Shown here: piece after piece, positions 8,531 through 16,577 of the stretch
Layout of the letters: each line of letters starts with the position of its first letter
How positions within the stretch are numbered: position 1 is the stretch's first letter
Source: Pseudomonadota bacterium
GTDB taxonomy: Bacteria; Pseudomonadota; Alphaproteobacteria; Sphingomonadales; Sphingomonadaceae
Length of the DNA: 32,322 nucleotides
NCBI GenBank assembly: GCA_023433445.1
Contig: JAEZCS010000006.1
Coordinates: forward strand, 1 to 32,322
Direction of reading: 5' to 3'
The notes under the pieces: model-generated
Told to the model about the DNA's origin: nothing
The model's database searches: none
Seen by the model: only the letters and a program-made list of their open reading frames with translations
Translations under genes and position numbers: made by a program

Positions 8531-8635
8531 TTAAACCGGAGACCCATTGGCAATCCGGCACGGCTTGAGAGACGCCGGAAGCGCGTAATGGAACCCGACT
8601 TGGGCGGTCTTCTTCACATCTTGGTGGGTCGCCAT
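8531..8635 (-). CDS. Possible 34-residue small protein or leader peptide
   Basis: An ATG at 8635 is preceded at good distance by AGGAGAGG, one of the best ribosome sites in the window. It opens a 34-codon frame beginning MATHQDVKKTAQVGFHYALP and ending at a TAA at 8531. It is the first frame downstream of the TetR-type palindrome and lies 57 bp before the VOC gene, so it would be translated first in that operon. The sequence is basic, with no membrane segment, and I recognise no family. It could be a real small protein, a translated leader, or the start of a lost gene. Confidence 0.4.
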   Translation of the reverse strand: MATHQDVKKTAQVGFHYALPASLKPCRIANGSPV

Positions 8636-8717
8636 GGCCAACCTCTCCTAGCTCGCGCCTTCTTGAACGAGGACTCGCGTAGCGTTGTCGGGAATATATC
8701 GAGGGTGGGGGGGAATC

Positions 8718-8749
8718 AATCTTTTTCGATCCTATGGTCGAAAAAGATT
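8718..8749. promoter_or_regulatory. Probable TetR-family operator (perfect 12-bp inverted repeat)
   Basis: AATCTTTTTCGA at 8718-8729 and TCGAAAAAGATT at 8738-8749 are perfect inverted copies separated by 8 bp. The pair lies between the divergent TetR gene (start 8839) and the small-ORF/VOC operon (start 8635). TetR regulators commonly bind such palindromes in the divergent intergenic region, so this is the natural operator for both transcripts. Confidence 0.75.
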
Positions 8750-8838
8750 GCGAATGACGTCGCATTGGCAGTGTGGTCAATTATGCTATCGAGCCATGGT
8801 GACGCGTGCGGACACTCGGATAGCTAGAGGATGCTCGA

Positions 8839-9588
8839 TTGAAGACCAAAGAGACAGCGAAGGTCTTGCCAAGAGGGCGGCCCCGCAAACTGGAGATAAG
8901 TCAGGTTATCGACGCAGCATTGGCCGTTGGGTTGCAAAAGCTGACGATGGCTGCCGTTGCGGAAAAGCTCGGTGTCGCCAAGGCGGTGTTATACGGTTAC
9001 GTCAAGGACCGGGACGAATTGGTCCGCATCGCCGCCGCCAAGGCATCCCGCCGCCTTCACAACCCGCAAGATTGCGGCCAGCACTGGTGCAGGTGGATCG
9101 TCGAAGATGCCCGCGCCTTGTACGAAGTACTCACCATGGATGGGGAGTTGCTGGAAACCTGGATTAACGGAGTGCAGTCACACATCCTTGAAATCGACTC
9201 TGGCGAGTCATGGCTTCAAGCGATGACCAAACGCGGATTTACCGGAGAGGAAGCGCTCCAGCTCCGCCGGATAGTCGCTCACCTCGTCATTGGCGCGGCG
9301 GCTTCATCAAAGCGGGACCGAACGCTTCGCAACCAAGGACGCCCCAGGTCGAGTACCATAAAAAAATCTGTCTTGGCCCGTTCGCCTGAAGAGACTTTGT
9401 TGCTGCGGGAGTTTGTCGACGTCTTTGGGCGTGAGGTGACAGAAACGAATTGGGAATATGGATTATATATTCTGCTGCATGGCGTCGTCGTAGCGCGCGG
9501 AGCCCTGGCACTTCGTGACGGGGATTCTCAGCGACCGTTCGAAGACTATCAAGACTCTGACCTGCCATCCCTGCAGCAAACAAACTAA
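8839..9588 (+). CDS. TetR/AcrR-family transcriptional regulator
   Basis: The protein has 249 residues. The N-terminal DNA-binding domain (about residues 12-65) has the usual GRPRKLEISQVIDAAL entry helix and the HTH AAVAEKLGVAKAVLYGYVKD. The C-terminal ligand-binding part is diverged, as is normal. The start is a TTG at 8839 with AGAGGA upstream; the next in-frame ATG would remove most of the HTH, so the TTG is preferred. It is divergent from the small-ORF/VOC/oxygenase-like operon and faces a perfect 12-bp inverted repeat, so it probably represses that operon and itself until a pathway compound binds. Confidence 0.9.
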   Translation: MKTKETAKVLPRGRPRKLEISQVIDAALAVGLQKLTMAAVAEKLGVAKAVLYGYVKDRDELVRIAAAKASRRLHNPQDCGQHWCRWIVEDARALYEVLTMDGELLETWINGVQSHILEIDSGESWLQAMTKRGFTGEEALQLRRIVAHLVIGAAASSKRDRTLRNQGRPRSSTIKKSVLARSPEETLLLREFVDVFGREVTETNWEYGLYILLHGVVVARGALALRDGDSQRPFEDYQDSDLPSLQQTN

Positions 9589-9722
9589 TTCATTCACGAA
9601 GGTTCGCTCGCTGGATCGACGCCCAGAACCGCGAACGCCACGATCCGCGCGCCGATTTCTCTCGAACGAGAGCGCCGCAATCGGCGCACGGATCAACTAT
9701 CGAAACGCTTTCCGGGATGCGG

Positions 9723-10889
9723 CTATAGTTTCAACAGGTCTGCGGCAGATCTTCCAAAGAAGCTCTCTCTTGCTGATTGACTCATGCCCTCCATTTGCGC
9801 GTCATACAGCGCCACTGCTTCCTGATGTCCTTCGACATGAGGGAAGTCGGATGAGAAGACGATGATCCCTTCTGGAACGCGATCTATTGTCGGGCGCAAC
9901 ACGTCTTGTTGATGCACCACGGATACGCGTACCTGTCTCTGCACATATTCGCTGGGCTTGAGTGGCAGGCCGTAAGGGGCAAAGCTGAGCATCCGGGGGC
10001 GGCTTTCGTCCGCTTCCCGATCTATTGTTTCCAGGAAATCCGGAAGCCAGTCGATCCCAAGTTCCGACACGATGACCGCAAGGTTGGGATAACGATCGAG
10101 CACGCCCCCAAAGATCATCGCAGCGACCGCGAGTTGAGGCACAAGTCGCCGGGACAAATTTGCGAGCCTGTAGAAAGAGCTTAGGTCACCCCCATTATTG
10201 GCCCAGCCGGGGTGCATTGCCGCTCGGCCGCCGCCAACATGGAAGAGAATCGCGACGCCGAGATCCTCGCATGTGGCCCAGAAAGGTTCGAAGTCGGGAT
10301 GATTAAGCGCCTTCCCGCCATGCGGATCTGCCTTCACGAATACAGCGCGCGAGCCTTTTTCGCGACCTGATACGACCTGCGCGATCGACCATTCGACATC
10401 GACCAGATCAACTACCACCGCCGGGATCAGGCGGTCCGTATAGCCGTGCATCTGCTCCAGCGCCCATCGATTGTAAGTGTCCAAAGCGGGCAGCGCGAGG
10501 GACGGATCGTTGCGCATCGCGTGCCGGTAGGGATGATATCCGTTCGACGGGAGCAGTATCTGCTTTTCAATGCCCCGTTTGTTCATCCACTCGATACGCG
10601 GTGCGGGCTGCCACGCCTCTGGAGCAAAGGCACCTGCATCCACCGCAATCTGCGGCGGATCACCACCCGCCAGGGATTTTTCATAGGCGTCGACCACATA
10701 AGGCGGGATCAGTTTCAACGGATCGGGACGCAGGGCTGGCGGAACAGAGGAGAAGAGATCCCCGACGACAATGTCGAGCAACTGTTCAGCGACGGTCATC
10801 TTCGGTAATTTGGCAGCCAAGCTGGGATTGGCTTGCGCGAACCAGTCTGCTGGTTCGTTAAAATGGCTGTCCACGTCGATGATGCGCAT
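9723..10889 (-). CDS. Amidohydrolase-family (ACMSD-like) metal-dependent hydrolase or decarboxylase
   Basis: The 388-residue cytosolic enzyme belongs to the amidohydrolase_2/ACMSD-type group, which includes gamma-resorcylate and 5-carboxyvanillate decarboxylases as well as hydrolases. The N-terminus IIDVDSHFNEP supplies the first metal-ligand region (Asp/His). ILFHVGGG gives a central His, and IVFSSDFPHVEG near the C-terminus carries the conserved catalytic Asp. SELGIDWLP is the usual motif before it. Members with this layout often act on aromatic acids, but the substrate is not readable here. The start at 10889 (MRIIDVD) has GAGAGGAAAG upstream; a longer open frame reaching 11144 overlaps the divergent TetR gene and is rejected. 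It is divergent from a TetR regulator that probably controls it. Confidence 0.88.
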   Translation of the reverse strand: MRIIDVDSHFNEPADWFAQANPSLAAKLPKMTVAEQLLDIVVGDLFSSVPPALRPDPLKLIPPYVVDAYEKSLAGGDPPQIAVDAGAFAPEAWQPAPRIEWMNKRGIEKQILLPSNGYHPYRHAMRNDPSLALPALDTYNRWALEQMHGYTDRLIPAVVVDLVDVEWSIAQVVSGREKGSRAVFVKADPHGGKALNHPDFEPFWATCEDLGVAILFHVGGGRAAMHPGWANNGGDLSSFYRLANLSRRLVPQLAVAAMIFGGVLDRYPNLAVIVSELGIDWLPDFLETIDREADESRPRMLSFAPYGLPLKPSEYVQRQVRVSVVHQQDVLRPTIDRVPEGIIVFSSDFPHVEGHQEAVALYDAQMEGMSQSARESFFGRSAADLLKL

Positions 10890-10931
10890 GATTATCTTTC
10901 CTCTCCAACCTCTCAATAATGGTACGATTTC

Positions 10932-10945
10932 GTTTCCATGTAAAC
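10932..10945. promoter_or_regulatory. Weak candidate operator between amidohydrolase and TetR genes
   Basis: A short dyad, GTTT-CCATGT-AAAC, lies in the 94-bp divergent gap, followed closely by another GTTT. Its position suits a TetR operator, but four-base arms are easily met by chance. Confidence 0.3.
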
Positions 10946-10983
10946 AGGTTTGCAGTTCGATCGGATTATGCAAGGAGCGCCGC

Positions 10984-11637
10984 ATGGTTCGTGCGTCATC
11001 GATAAGGAACGATCCCCCGCTTCGCGGTCGGCCCAAACGGCAGGATTCGGCACAGCGCCAACACAAGCTGCTCGAAACCGCCATGGCACTGTTCATCGGT
11101 AATGGTTTGGCGGTGACGATGGACACGATCGCGAGCGCGGCCAACGTATCGAAAAGAACGCTCTACGCCAGCTATCCCGACAAGATCTCCCTGTTCCTGG
11201 CGGTTTTGGAGTGGCTGTCCTCTCAAGGCACCAAGGCCGCGCTGAGCCTGCCGCCCGACATGCCGCTTGTCCCGGCTCTGATTAGATATGGCGAAGCCTT
11301 GTTCGACCATTATTCCGACCCGCGGACGGCGGCCTTTCTGCGGCTGATGCAGAAAGAGAAAGAACGCGTACCTGACCTGGACCGGATGATGAGGGAAGAG
11401 GTTGTTCGCGACCAGGTCATGCCGCTGGTTCGTTATTTGGAGCGACAGTTCCCGGACACGAGCGACGACCCTACCCTCTTCGTGGCCGCACGCATGCATG
11501 TTCGCAATGTTATCGGGGAAATAAGCGACGCCTATGCGGATGGCCGCACGCCGGACGCTCTTGCCAGCCGTGGCTTTTTGGAATCATCGGCGGAAATCCT
11601 TGCCTCGGGCCTGCTACGGAGCGGCCCGAGGGGGTAA
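10984..11637 (+). CDS. TetR/AcrR-family transcriptional regulator
   Basis: The 217-residue protein has an N-terminal HTH (about residues 25-70) with LLETAMALFIGNGLAVTMDT and IASAANVSKRTLYASYPDK, a standard TetR recognition helix ending in YxxYPDK. The C-terminal region FLRLMQKEKERVPDL resembles the AefR-like TetR_C type. The start at 10984 has AAGGAGCGCC upstream; the open frame further upstream runs antisense to the amidohydrolase and is not credible. It is divergent from the amidohydrolase gene and upstream of the alcohol dehydrogenase gene on the same strand, and probably regulates one or both. Confidence 0.92.
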   Translation: MVRASSIRNDPPLRGRPKRQDSAQRQHKLLETAMALFIGNGLAVTMDTIASAANVSKRTLYASYPDKISLFLAVLEWLSSQGTKAALSLPPDMPLVPALIRYGEALFDHYSDPRTAAFLRLMQKEKERVPDLDRMMREEVVRDQVMPLVRYLERQFPDTSDDPTLFVAARMHVRNVIGEISDAYADGRTPDALASRGFLESSAEILASGLLRSGPRG

Positions 11638-11807
11638 CTCGGCGCCGTTCGGCATCAGCATTGACGCTGCTAAGCCTGCAACGGGGCGTTGCAAAGAAGG
11701 CCACTTTTGTAACGGTTCGACATACGCCACAATGTGTGCAAGTCCGCGCCATCGTCTTGGCGGGCCAATTAGCCTGCGGGCGTTAACCGGTTCAGGAGAG
11801 AAGCATC

Positions 11808-12827
11808 ATGCGAGCTGCTATTTTCGAAGGCGTGGGCAAGCCCCTGTCAATCCAGACGGTGAAGGATCCTACACCTGAACCGGATCAAGTCATTTTGACG
11901 GTCGAGAATGCCGGTATCTGCGGGTCGGATCTCCACATGACCGAAGGCGTGCACACGCCCGCCGGACTCATATTGGGTCACGAATTCGCTGGTACGATTT
12001 CTGTCGTGGGTTCGGCGGTGAAAGGCTGGCGCCCCGGCGATCGCGTCACGGCCCTACCCCTCAACGCCTGCAATAGCTGCGACACCTGCGACCGGGGCCT
12101 CCCGGCGCTGTGCAGCCAGAATCTGTTCACGGGCTGCTATCTGAATGCCCAAGGTGCCTATGCGCAATATGTTGCCGCACGCGGATCCATGTTGCAGCGA
12201 CTGCCCGAAGGCGTGAGCTTCGCGGAAGGGGCGATGGTAGAGCCGCTGGCGGTCGGCCACCACATTGTCGGGATGGCCGAATTGCCACGCGGAGCATCGG
12301 TTCTGGTCCTCGGAGGCGGCCCCATCGGGGCTGCCGTTACGCTGTTCGCCCGCCATGCCGGTGCGCGGCACGTCGTCGTAAGCGAGATGTCGGACGTCCG
12401 CCGGCATCGCGCCCTGGAGGTAGGCGCCACCGCCGTCATCGATCCGGCTCAAGAAGATGTGCTGGAATCGTTTCGGAAAGCCACTGGGGAGGCGCGCCCC
12501 TCCGTCGTCTTTGAATGCGTGGGATTGCCGGGCATGATCCGGCAAGCTGTGGATTTCGCGGCAGTCCGTGGCCGTGTCGTTGTCGCTGGCGTCCTGTTCG
12601 ATGAGGATAGCTTCGCGCCGATCGTTGCCATGGGCAAGGAAATCACGATCCGGTTCAGCCAGGCTTACACGGAAAACGACTTCTCAGCCGTCATCGACGC
12701 GATCGCGCGGGGAGAGGTCGAGCCCCAGCCGCTGCATACATCGACCGTCAGTCTGGACGAACTTCCCGCCGCTTTCGAAGCGCTGCGAAAGCCAACGAAC
12801 CAGTGCAAGGTGCTTATCAAGCCCTGA
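11808..12827 (+). CDS. Zinc-dependent alcohol dehydrogenase (MDR family)
   Basis: The 339-residue medium-chain dehydrogenase has catalytic zinc ligands Cys38 (GICGSD) and the His58-Glu59 pair (LGHEF). A structural zinc loop has Cys88, Cys91, Cys94 and Cys102 (NACNSCDTCDRGLPALC). The Rossmann fold carries VLVLGGGPIGAAV. The overall type is that of sorbitol/threonine/butanediol dehydrogenases. The residue after the second Rossmann strand region (VSEMSD) has a Glu, favouring NAD. GGAGAAG precedes the ATG. It lies 170 bp after the TetR gene, in a gap with no clear terminator, so it may share that transcript. The alcohol substrate is unknown; a role in the neighbouring catabolic cluster is an inference. 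Confidence 0.92.
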   Translation: MRAAIFEGVGKPLSIQTVKDPTPEPDQVILTVENAGICGSDLHMTEGVHTPAGLILGHEFAGTISVVGSAVKGWRPGDRVTALPLNACNSCDTCDRGLPALCSQNLFTGCYLNAQGAYAQYVAARGSMLQRLPEGVSFAEGAMVEPLAVGHHIVGMAELPRGASVLVLGGGPIGAAVTLFARHAGARHVVVSEMSDVRRHRALEVGATAVIDPAQEDVLESFRKATGEARPSVVFECVGLPGMIRQAVDFAAVRGRVVVAGVLFDEDSFAPIVAMGKEITIRFSQAYTENDFSAVIDAIARGEVEPQPLHTSTVSLDELPAAFEALRKPTNQCKVLIKP

Positions 12828-12910
12828 CTCCTCCTTGGCAGGGCAAGCCGGTGGTCGGACCCAAATTTTGCTTCTGGACGTTGATGCAGTTCAACAGAGG
12901 GAGTGAGATC

Positions 12911-13207
12911 ATGAAGCGCACCACAGCCTTGGCGGCGATCATCGGTATGAGCCTCACACTTGCTGCGTGCGGCGGCAAGGGGGACGACAAGCTGGGCGAG
13001 CAGGCGCAAGAGGCCGCAGAGAATAGGGCCGACAAGATGGACGCCATGGCAGACAATATGAGCGGTACCGCCGAGGATATGATGCAGGCCCGGGCCGATG
13101 CCACCCGCGAAGCGGGGGAAGCGCGCGAAGAGGCGATCGACAGGTCCGACATCAATGCCGATGCCCTGACACCAGCCGAACGAGCGGAGATCATCAACGG
13201 CAACTGA
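12911..13207 (+). CDS. Small predicted lipoprotein, hypothetical
   Basis: This is a 98-residue protein with a lipoprotein signal: basic start MKRT, a hydrophobic stretch, and the lipobox LTLAAC with Cys at about residue 20. The mature part is highly charged and Ala-rich (repeated NRADKMDAMADNM-like and ATREAGEAREEA segments) and likely forms one long helix or coiled coil. Its end, LTPAERAEIINGN, is helical too. GAGGGAGTGAG lies before the ATG. It is probably anchored to a cell-envelope membrane; no function can be assigned. Confidence 0.8.
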   Translation: MKRTTALAAIIGMSLTLAACGGKGDDKLGEQAQEAAENRADKMDAMADNMSGTAEDMMQARADATREAGEAREEAIDRSDINADALTPAERAEIINGN

Positions 13208-13265
13208 CACACCTAAACACAGTTGCCGCCACGATCTTCGCCTATAGCTGAAGGTCGAACGCCGA

Positions 13266-14258
13266 TCAGCCTGCCTGGGTCTGGAGAGCGCGAGCCAGCG
13301 GGTCCGCTTCCTTGGCAAGAATACGGGTCGCATGACGGACGGCCTTCGGCGGCTCTCCAGCCGACCGTTGAAAGGCGCGACGCATGCGTTCGGTATTCCC
13401 GAACCCAACAGCTTCTGCCACTGATTGCATTGATGCAGCACCAGCTGTCAGCATCGCACGCGCAGCCTCAAGCCGCATGCGTTCAACAGCCTTTGCCGGC
13501 GTGATGCCCGTTTCCTCAAGGAATAGCCGGGCAAATGTGCGCGCGCTCATGCCCATCTTGTCCGCAAGCAGATCGACGCTCATCGGTTTGGCCACGTTAG
13601 CCCGCATCCACATGCGCAGTGCGTCGAACCGTTTGGACGCGCCGCCGGTCGCCTGCAGCCATGACGGTTCGACATGACCCTCGGCGGTGCGCGTATGGAC
13701 GAACATTTCCTGCGTCACGGCACGAGCAGCATCCGCACCGAGATCGTCCTGAATCAGTGCGATGGCCATCTCGATACCCGCGCTTATTCCCGCAGATGTC
13801 CAATATTTGCCCTCGCGCAGGAATACCGCACTGCGATCAACGATGACCCTGGGATAGCGGCGCGCGAAATCGTCGATCCAGCCCCAGTGCGTGGTTGCGC
13901 GCATCCCGTCCAGTAGGCCGGCTTCGGCCAGTGCGTAGGATCCAACGCATACAGATGCTATGCGCTTGGTTTCCGGCGCTTGTCGGGCGAGCCAATGAGC
14001 AACGGCAGACATGTTGTCCGCATCCCCCAATCCATAGCCGCCCGATACGATCAATGTGTCGAAAGAACCGGACCCGAAAGCCTCTGCCTCCATCGATACG
14101 CCGGAACTGCTCTTCACCATGCCGCTTGTGGGAGCGCAAAGGGTAAGGGCATATGCACCGGGCGATACCAGATTGGCGAAGTCGAAAGCTGCAATCGGAC
14201 CCGCGACATCCATGAGTTGGAATTGCGGAAAAATCGCAAAGGCAACCCGGCGCGTCAT
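13266..14258 (-). CDS. GlxA-type AraC-family transcriptional regulator with DJ-1/PfpI domain
   Basis: The protein has two domains. The N-terminal DJ-1/PfpI-like domain (about residues 1-185) shows VAFAIFPQFQLMDVAGP, LIVSGGYG and VCVGSYALAEAGLLDG with the conserved elbow Cys. The C-terminal AraC DNA-binding domain has two HTHs, including MSARTFARLFLEETGITPAKAVE and VAEAVGFGNTERMRRAFQR. Such regulators usually activate genes for nitrogen-containing or other small metabolites. The start is uncertain: MTRRVAF at 14258 fits family relatives, but an in-frame ATG at 14309 and a TTG at 14330 also exist, and none has a strong ribosome site. It is divergent from the sterol-desaturase-family gene, its likely target. 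The gap holds CCGAC/GTCGG arms at 14364-14394 and TTTGCGC-like half-sites. Confidence 0.9.
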   Translation of the reverse strand: MTRRVAFAIFPQFQLMDVAGPIAAFDFANLVSPGAYALTLCAPTSGMVKSSSGVSMEAEAFGSGSFDTLIVSGGYGLGDADNMSAVAHWLARQAPETKRIASVCVGSYALAEAGLLDGMRATTHWGWIDDFARRYPRVIVDRSAVFLREGKYWTSAGISAGIEMAIALIQDDLGADAARAVTQEMFVHTRTAEGHVEPSWLQATGGASKRFDALRMWMRANVAKPMSVDLLADKMGMSARTFARLFLEETGITPAKAVERMRLEAARAMLTAGAASMQSVAEAVGFGNTERMRRAFQRSAGEPPKAVRHATRILAKEADPLARALQTQAG

Positions 14259-14492
14259 GGCAGAAAGAGAGGGATTATTGTCATTGATAGCGATCCTCGA
14301 CTTTGGCATCCAAACCCCGGAACCGGTCAATAGCCTGAAGCAGAGGCGTCATCCAGTGAATAGCCGACATAGCGCAAAGGCTGCCAAAAGTCGGGTAGAA
14401 ATTCATGATGGATTGTCATCAGAAGCTGCGCTGGAAAGAGCGGATGACAAACGCCGGGAATGGCGTGGCGAGCTAGTTGGAGGAGGATGCGA

Positions 14493-15326
14493 ATGGCGCA
14501 ATTGCTGATTGCGGCTGCCATGATTGGATGGTTTTGCCTGATGATCTACCTCGGCCACCGCTATCCCGTCGTGAAGGTCCCCGCAAAGGCATATCTCACC
14601 AATGCACTTGCCGCTGTGGCTGCGGGCGTGATCGGCATACCCCTTGCTTACATGACCGGCGCAGCCGCGATCTGGGCATCGCAAGCGACCGGCCTGCAGC
14701 TCAATCTTATCCACCCCGATCAGATTGGGTTGGGCCTGCCTGTGGTTGACGAGGCGCTTCGCGTTCTGGCGATGATTTTCGTGCCCCTGGCTGTCTATGA
14801 TTTCTGGCTCGCATTTTCCCACCGACTGGAGCACCATGTGCCCGTCCTTTGGGACATCCATCAGGTCCATCATTCGGACCGCTGGATGAATCCACTGACG
14901 GTGTTTCGAGACAATTTTCTCCAGATCCAGTGGCGTAGCTTCTTCTCGATGCTGACGATCGGCCTTTTTGTCGACCTCAACTTCAAGGAGGGCGGACAAG
15001 CCGCAGTCTATTCTCAGCTATTCCTCTTCGCCTGGGCCGCCCTGTGTCATTCGAACATCCGGGTAGAGCTCCCTTGGCTGGAGGGAATCTTGGTGACACC
15101 GCAGTACCACCGGATCCACCATTCGACCCGACCCGAACATATCGACAAGAATTTCGCAGATGTTTTCCCGATCTTCGATATGCTGTTCGGCAGCTACGTT
15201 CGCCCTGAAAAGGGTGAATTCCCCGAGACCGGGCTGGCTTCAGGAGAAGCTATCGACGGCATCGGCGGAGTGATCTTGGCCCCCTTCCGCTCGTGGCTCA
15301 AGCGTCTGACGCTCCGCTTGCGGTAG
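14493..15326 (+). CDS. Sterol desaturase/fatty-acid hydroxylase-family membrane protein
   Basis: The 277-residue integral membrane di-iron oxygenase carries the three His clusters of the family: HRLEHH (residues 110-115), HQVHH (123-127) and, near residue 205, HRIHH. Hydrophobic segments at about 1-20, 35-62, 90-108 and 140-180 should be membrane helices that put the His clusters on the cytosolic face. Family members hydroxylate or desaturate sterols, fatty acids, carotenoids or alkylglycerols with O2; the substrate here is unknown. The start at 14493 is set by GGAGGAGG six bases upstream. A secreted alpha/beta hydrolase follows 61 bp downstream on the same strand, suggesting work on an ester- or acyl-linked lipid-like compound. 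Confidence 0.9.
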   Translation: MAQLLIAAAMIGWFCLMIYLGHRYPVVKVPAKAYLTNALAAVAAGVIGIPLAYMTGAAAIWASQATGLQLNLIHPDQIGLGLPVVDEALRVLAMIFVPLAVYDFWLAFSHRLEHHVPVLWDIHQVHHSDRWMNPLTVFRDNFLQIQWRSFFSMLTIGLFVDLNFKEGGQAAVYSQLFLFAWAALCHSNIRVELPWLEGILVTPQYHRIHHSTRPEHIDKNFADVFPIFDMLFGSYVRPEKGEFPETGLASGEAIDGIGGVILAPFRSWLKRLTLRLR

Positions 15327-15387
15327 CATGGTCCGCCCCTCTCATTGTCAAATAGCTGGCTTAGTGGGCCACCATCAGGAGTAAGCA

Positions 15388-16458
15388 ATGCGCATCATGG
15401 CAGTTATGCTCAGTATCGGCCTGACAGGATCGTCCTTGGCGGTGGCCCAAGACCGACCAAACCCGATTTCTCCCGATCGCACCGTCACCGTACCAAGTTT
15501 CCGACTGCCGCCGTCCGTCTATGTCAGCCCGGAGGCTCGCCAGCGCATGGCTTCCCGACCGGCAGATACCGGTGCCGCGCTCGATGGCATCGCGAAAGGC
15601 GGAGCCGCCGTTGCGCAGCGGATCCGCAACGCACAGGACAAGATCGCGCTCGCCCGCTCTGCTGAGATCGGCAGCCGCTACGGCGTGACGGTAGAAGCGA
15701 CCGAGATCGCTGGCATCAAGGGCTATTGGGTGCGTCCGACAAGGGTAGCTTCTGGCAACAAAGGCAAGGTGCTGGTCAATTTGCCTGGCGGCGGCTTTGT
15801 GGTTGCCGCCCCCGGTGCTGGCGCGATAGACGAGGCCGCACCCTTGGCGGGAATGGCGGGCATAACGATCCTGACGATTTCATATAGCCAGGCGCCGGAA
15901 GCGAAATTTCCCGCCGCGAGCCGCGACGTGGCCGCCGTATATCGTGAACTCCTCAAGACCTATAAGCCCAGAAATATCGGGTTTTTCGGCGGCTCCGCAG
16001 GCGGGCTCCTGACGGCGCAATCGCTTGCCTGGTTTCAAAGGGAGAATTTGCCCACGCCTGGCGCGGCCGGTATTCTTTGCGCTTCAGCTGACGCGCGCTG
16101 GGGCGGCGATGCATGGCATTGGTTCAAGCCGCTACAGGGCCTTACCACAGAACCGACACTGGACGAGCGCTTCTACTATGGGGATCATGATCTGTCCGAT
16201 CCGCTCATGTCTCCGATCGAGTCCAGCGAGGTTCTGAAGCGTTTTCCGCCCACGCTCCTTGTCACTGCTACGCGGGCTGGAGAGTTGAGTGCCGCAGTGA
16301 ACACCCATCGCTTGCTCGTCAACGCGGGGGTGCAGGCGGATCTTCATGTCTGGGATGGCCTGAACCACTGTTTTTACACCGATGACAAGATCCCTGAGGC
16401 GCGTGAAGCTTTCGGCGTGATGGCGCGCTTCTTCACCCAGCATTTGGGCCGCAGGTAG
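15388..16458 (+). CDS. Secreted alpha/beta hydrolase (hormone-sensitive-lipase-like)
   Basis: The 356-residue protein has an N-terminal signal peptide (MRIMAVMLSIGLTGSSLAVAQ), so it is probably periplasmic. The catalytic domain shows the nucleophile elbow GGSAGG with Ser203 and the catalytic His in GLNHCF near residue 328. The oxyanion motif, normally HGGG, reads PGGGF (133-137). The region of the catalytic Asp, usually TRD, reads TRAGELS, so the acid may be the nearby Glu or supplied elsewhere. The start is supported by AGGAGTAAGCA upstream. It likely hydrolyses an ester of a hydrophobic substrate; the altered oxyanion and acid positions make the activity less certain. It is probably in one operon with the upstream sterol-desaturase-family gene. 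Confidence 0.88.
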   Translation: MRIMAVMLSIGLTGSSLAVAQDRPNPISPDRTVTVPSFRLPPSVYVSPEARQRMASRPADTGAALDGIAKGGAAVAQRIRNAQDKIALARSAEIGSRYGVTVEATEIAGIKGYWVRPTRVASGNKGKVLVNLPGGGFVVAAPGAGAIDEAAPLAGMAGITILTISYSQAPEAKFPAASRDVAAVYRELLKTYKPRNIGFFGGSAGGLLTAQSLAWFQRENLPTPGAAGILCASADARWGGDAWHWFKPLQGLTTEPTLDERFYYGDHDLSDPLMSPIESSEVLKRFPPTLLVTATRAGELSAAVNTHRLLVNAGVQADLHVWDGLNHCFYTDDKIPEAREAFGVMARFFTQHLGRR

Positions 16459-16577
16459 AGCGGGCGGGGTAGACGGAGCATCTTGGCAAGAAAGCGCCTA
16501 ACACCATATCCTGACCCGTTCGAAGACATACGGCCTTCGGCCTCGCCGACATTTGACCCGCAGCGCTGGATCATGGT

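Noticed and set aside
10890..11144. Longer amidohydrolase start at 11144
   Set aside because: The extra 85 codons overlap the divergent TetR gene and lack family similarity; 10889 has a good ribosome site.
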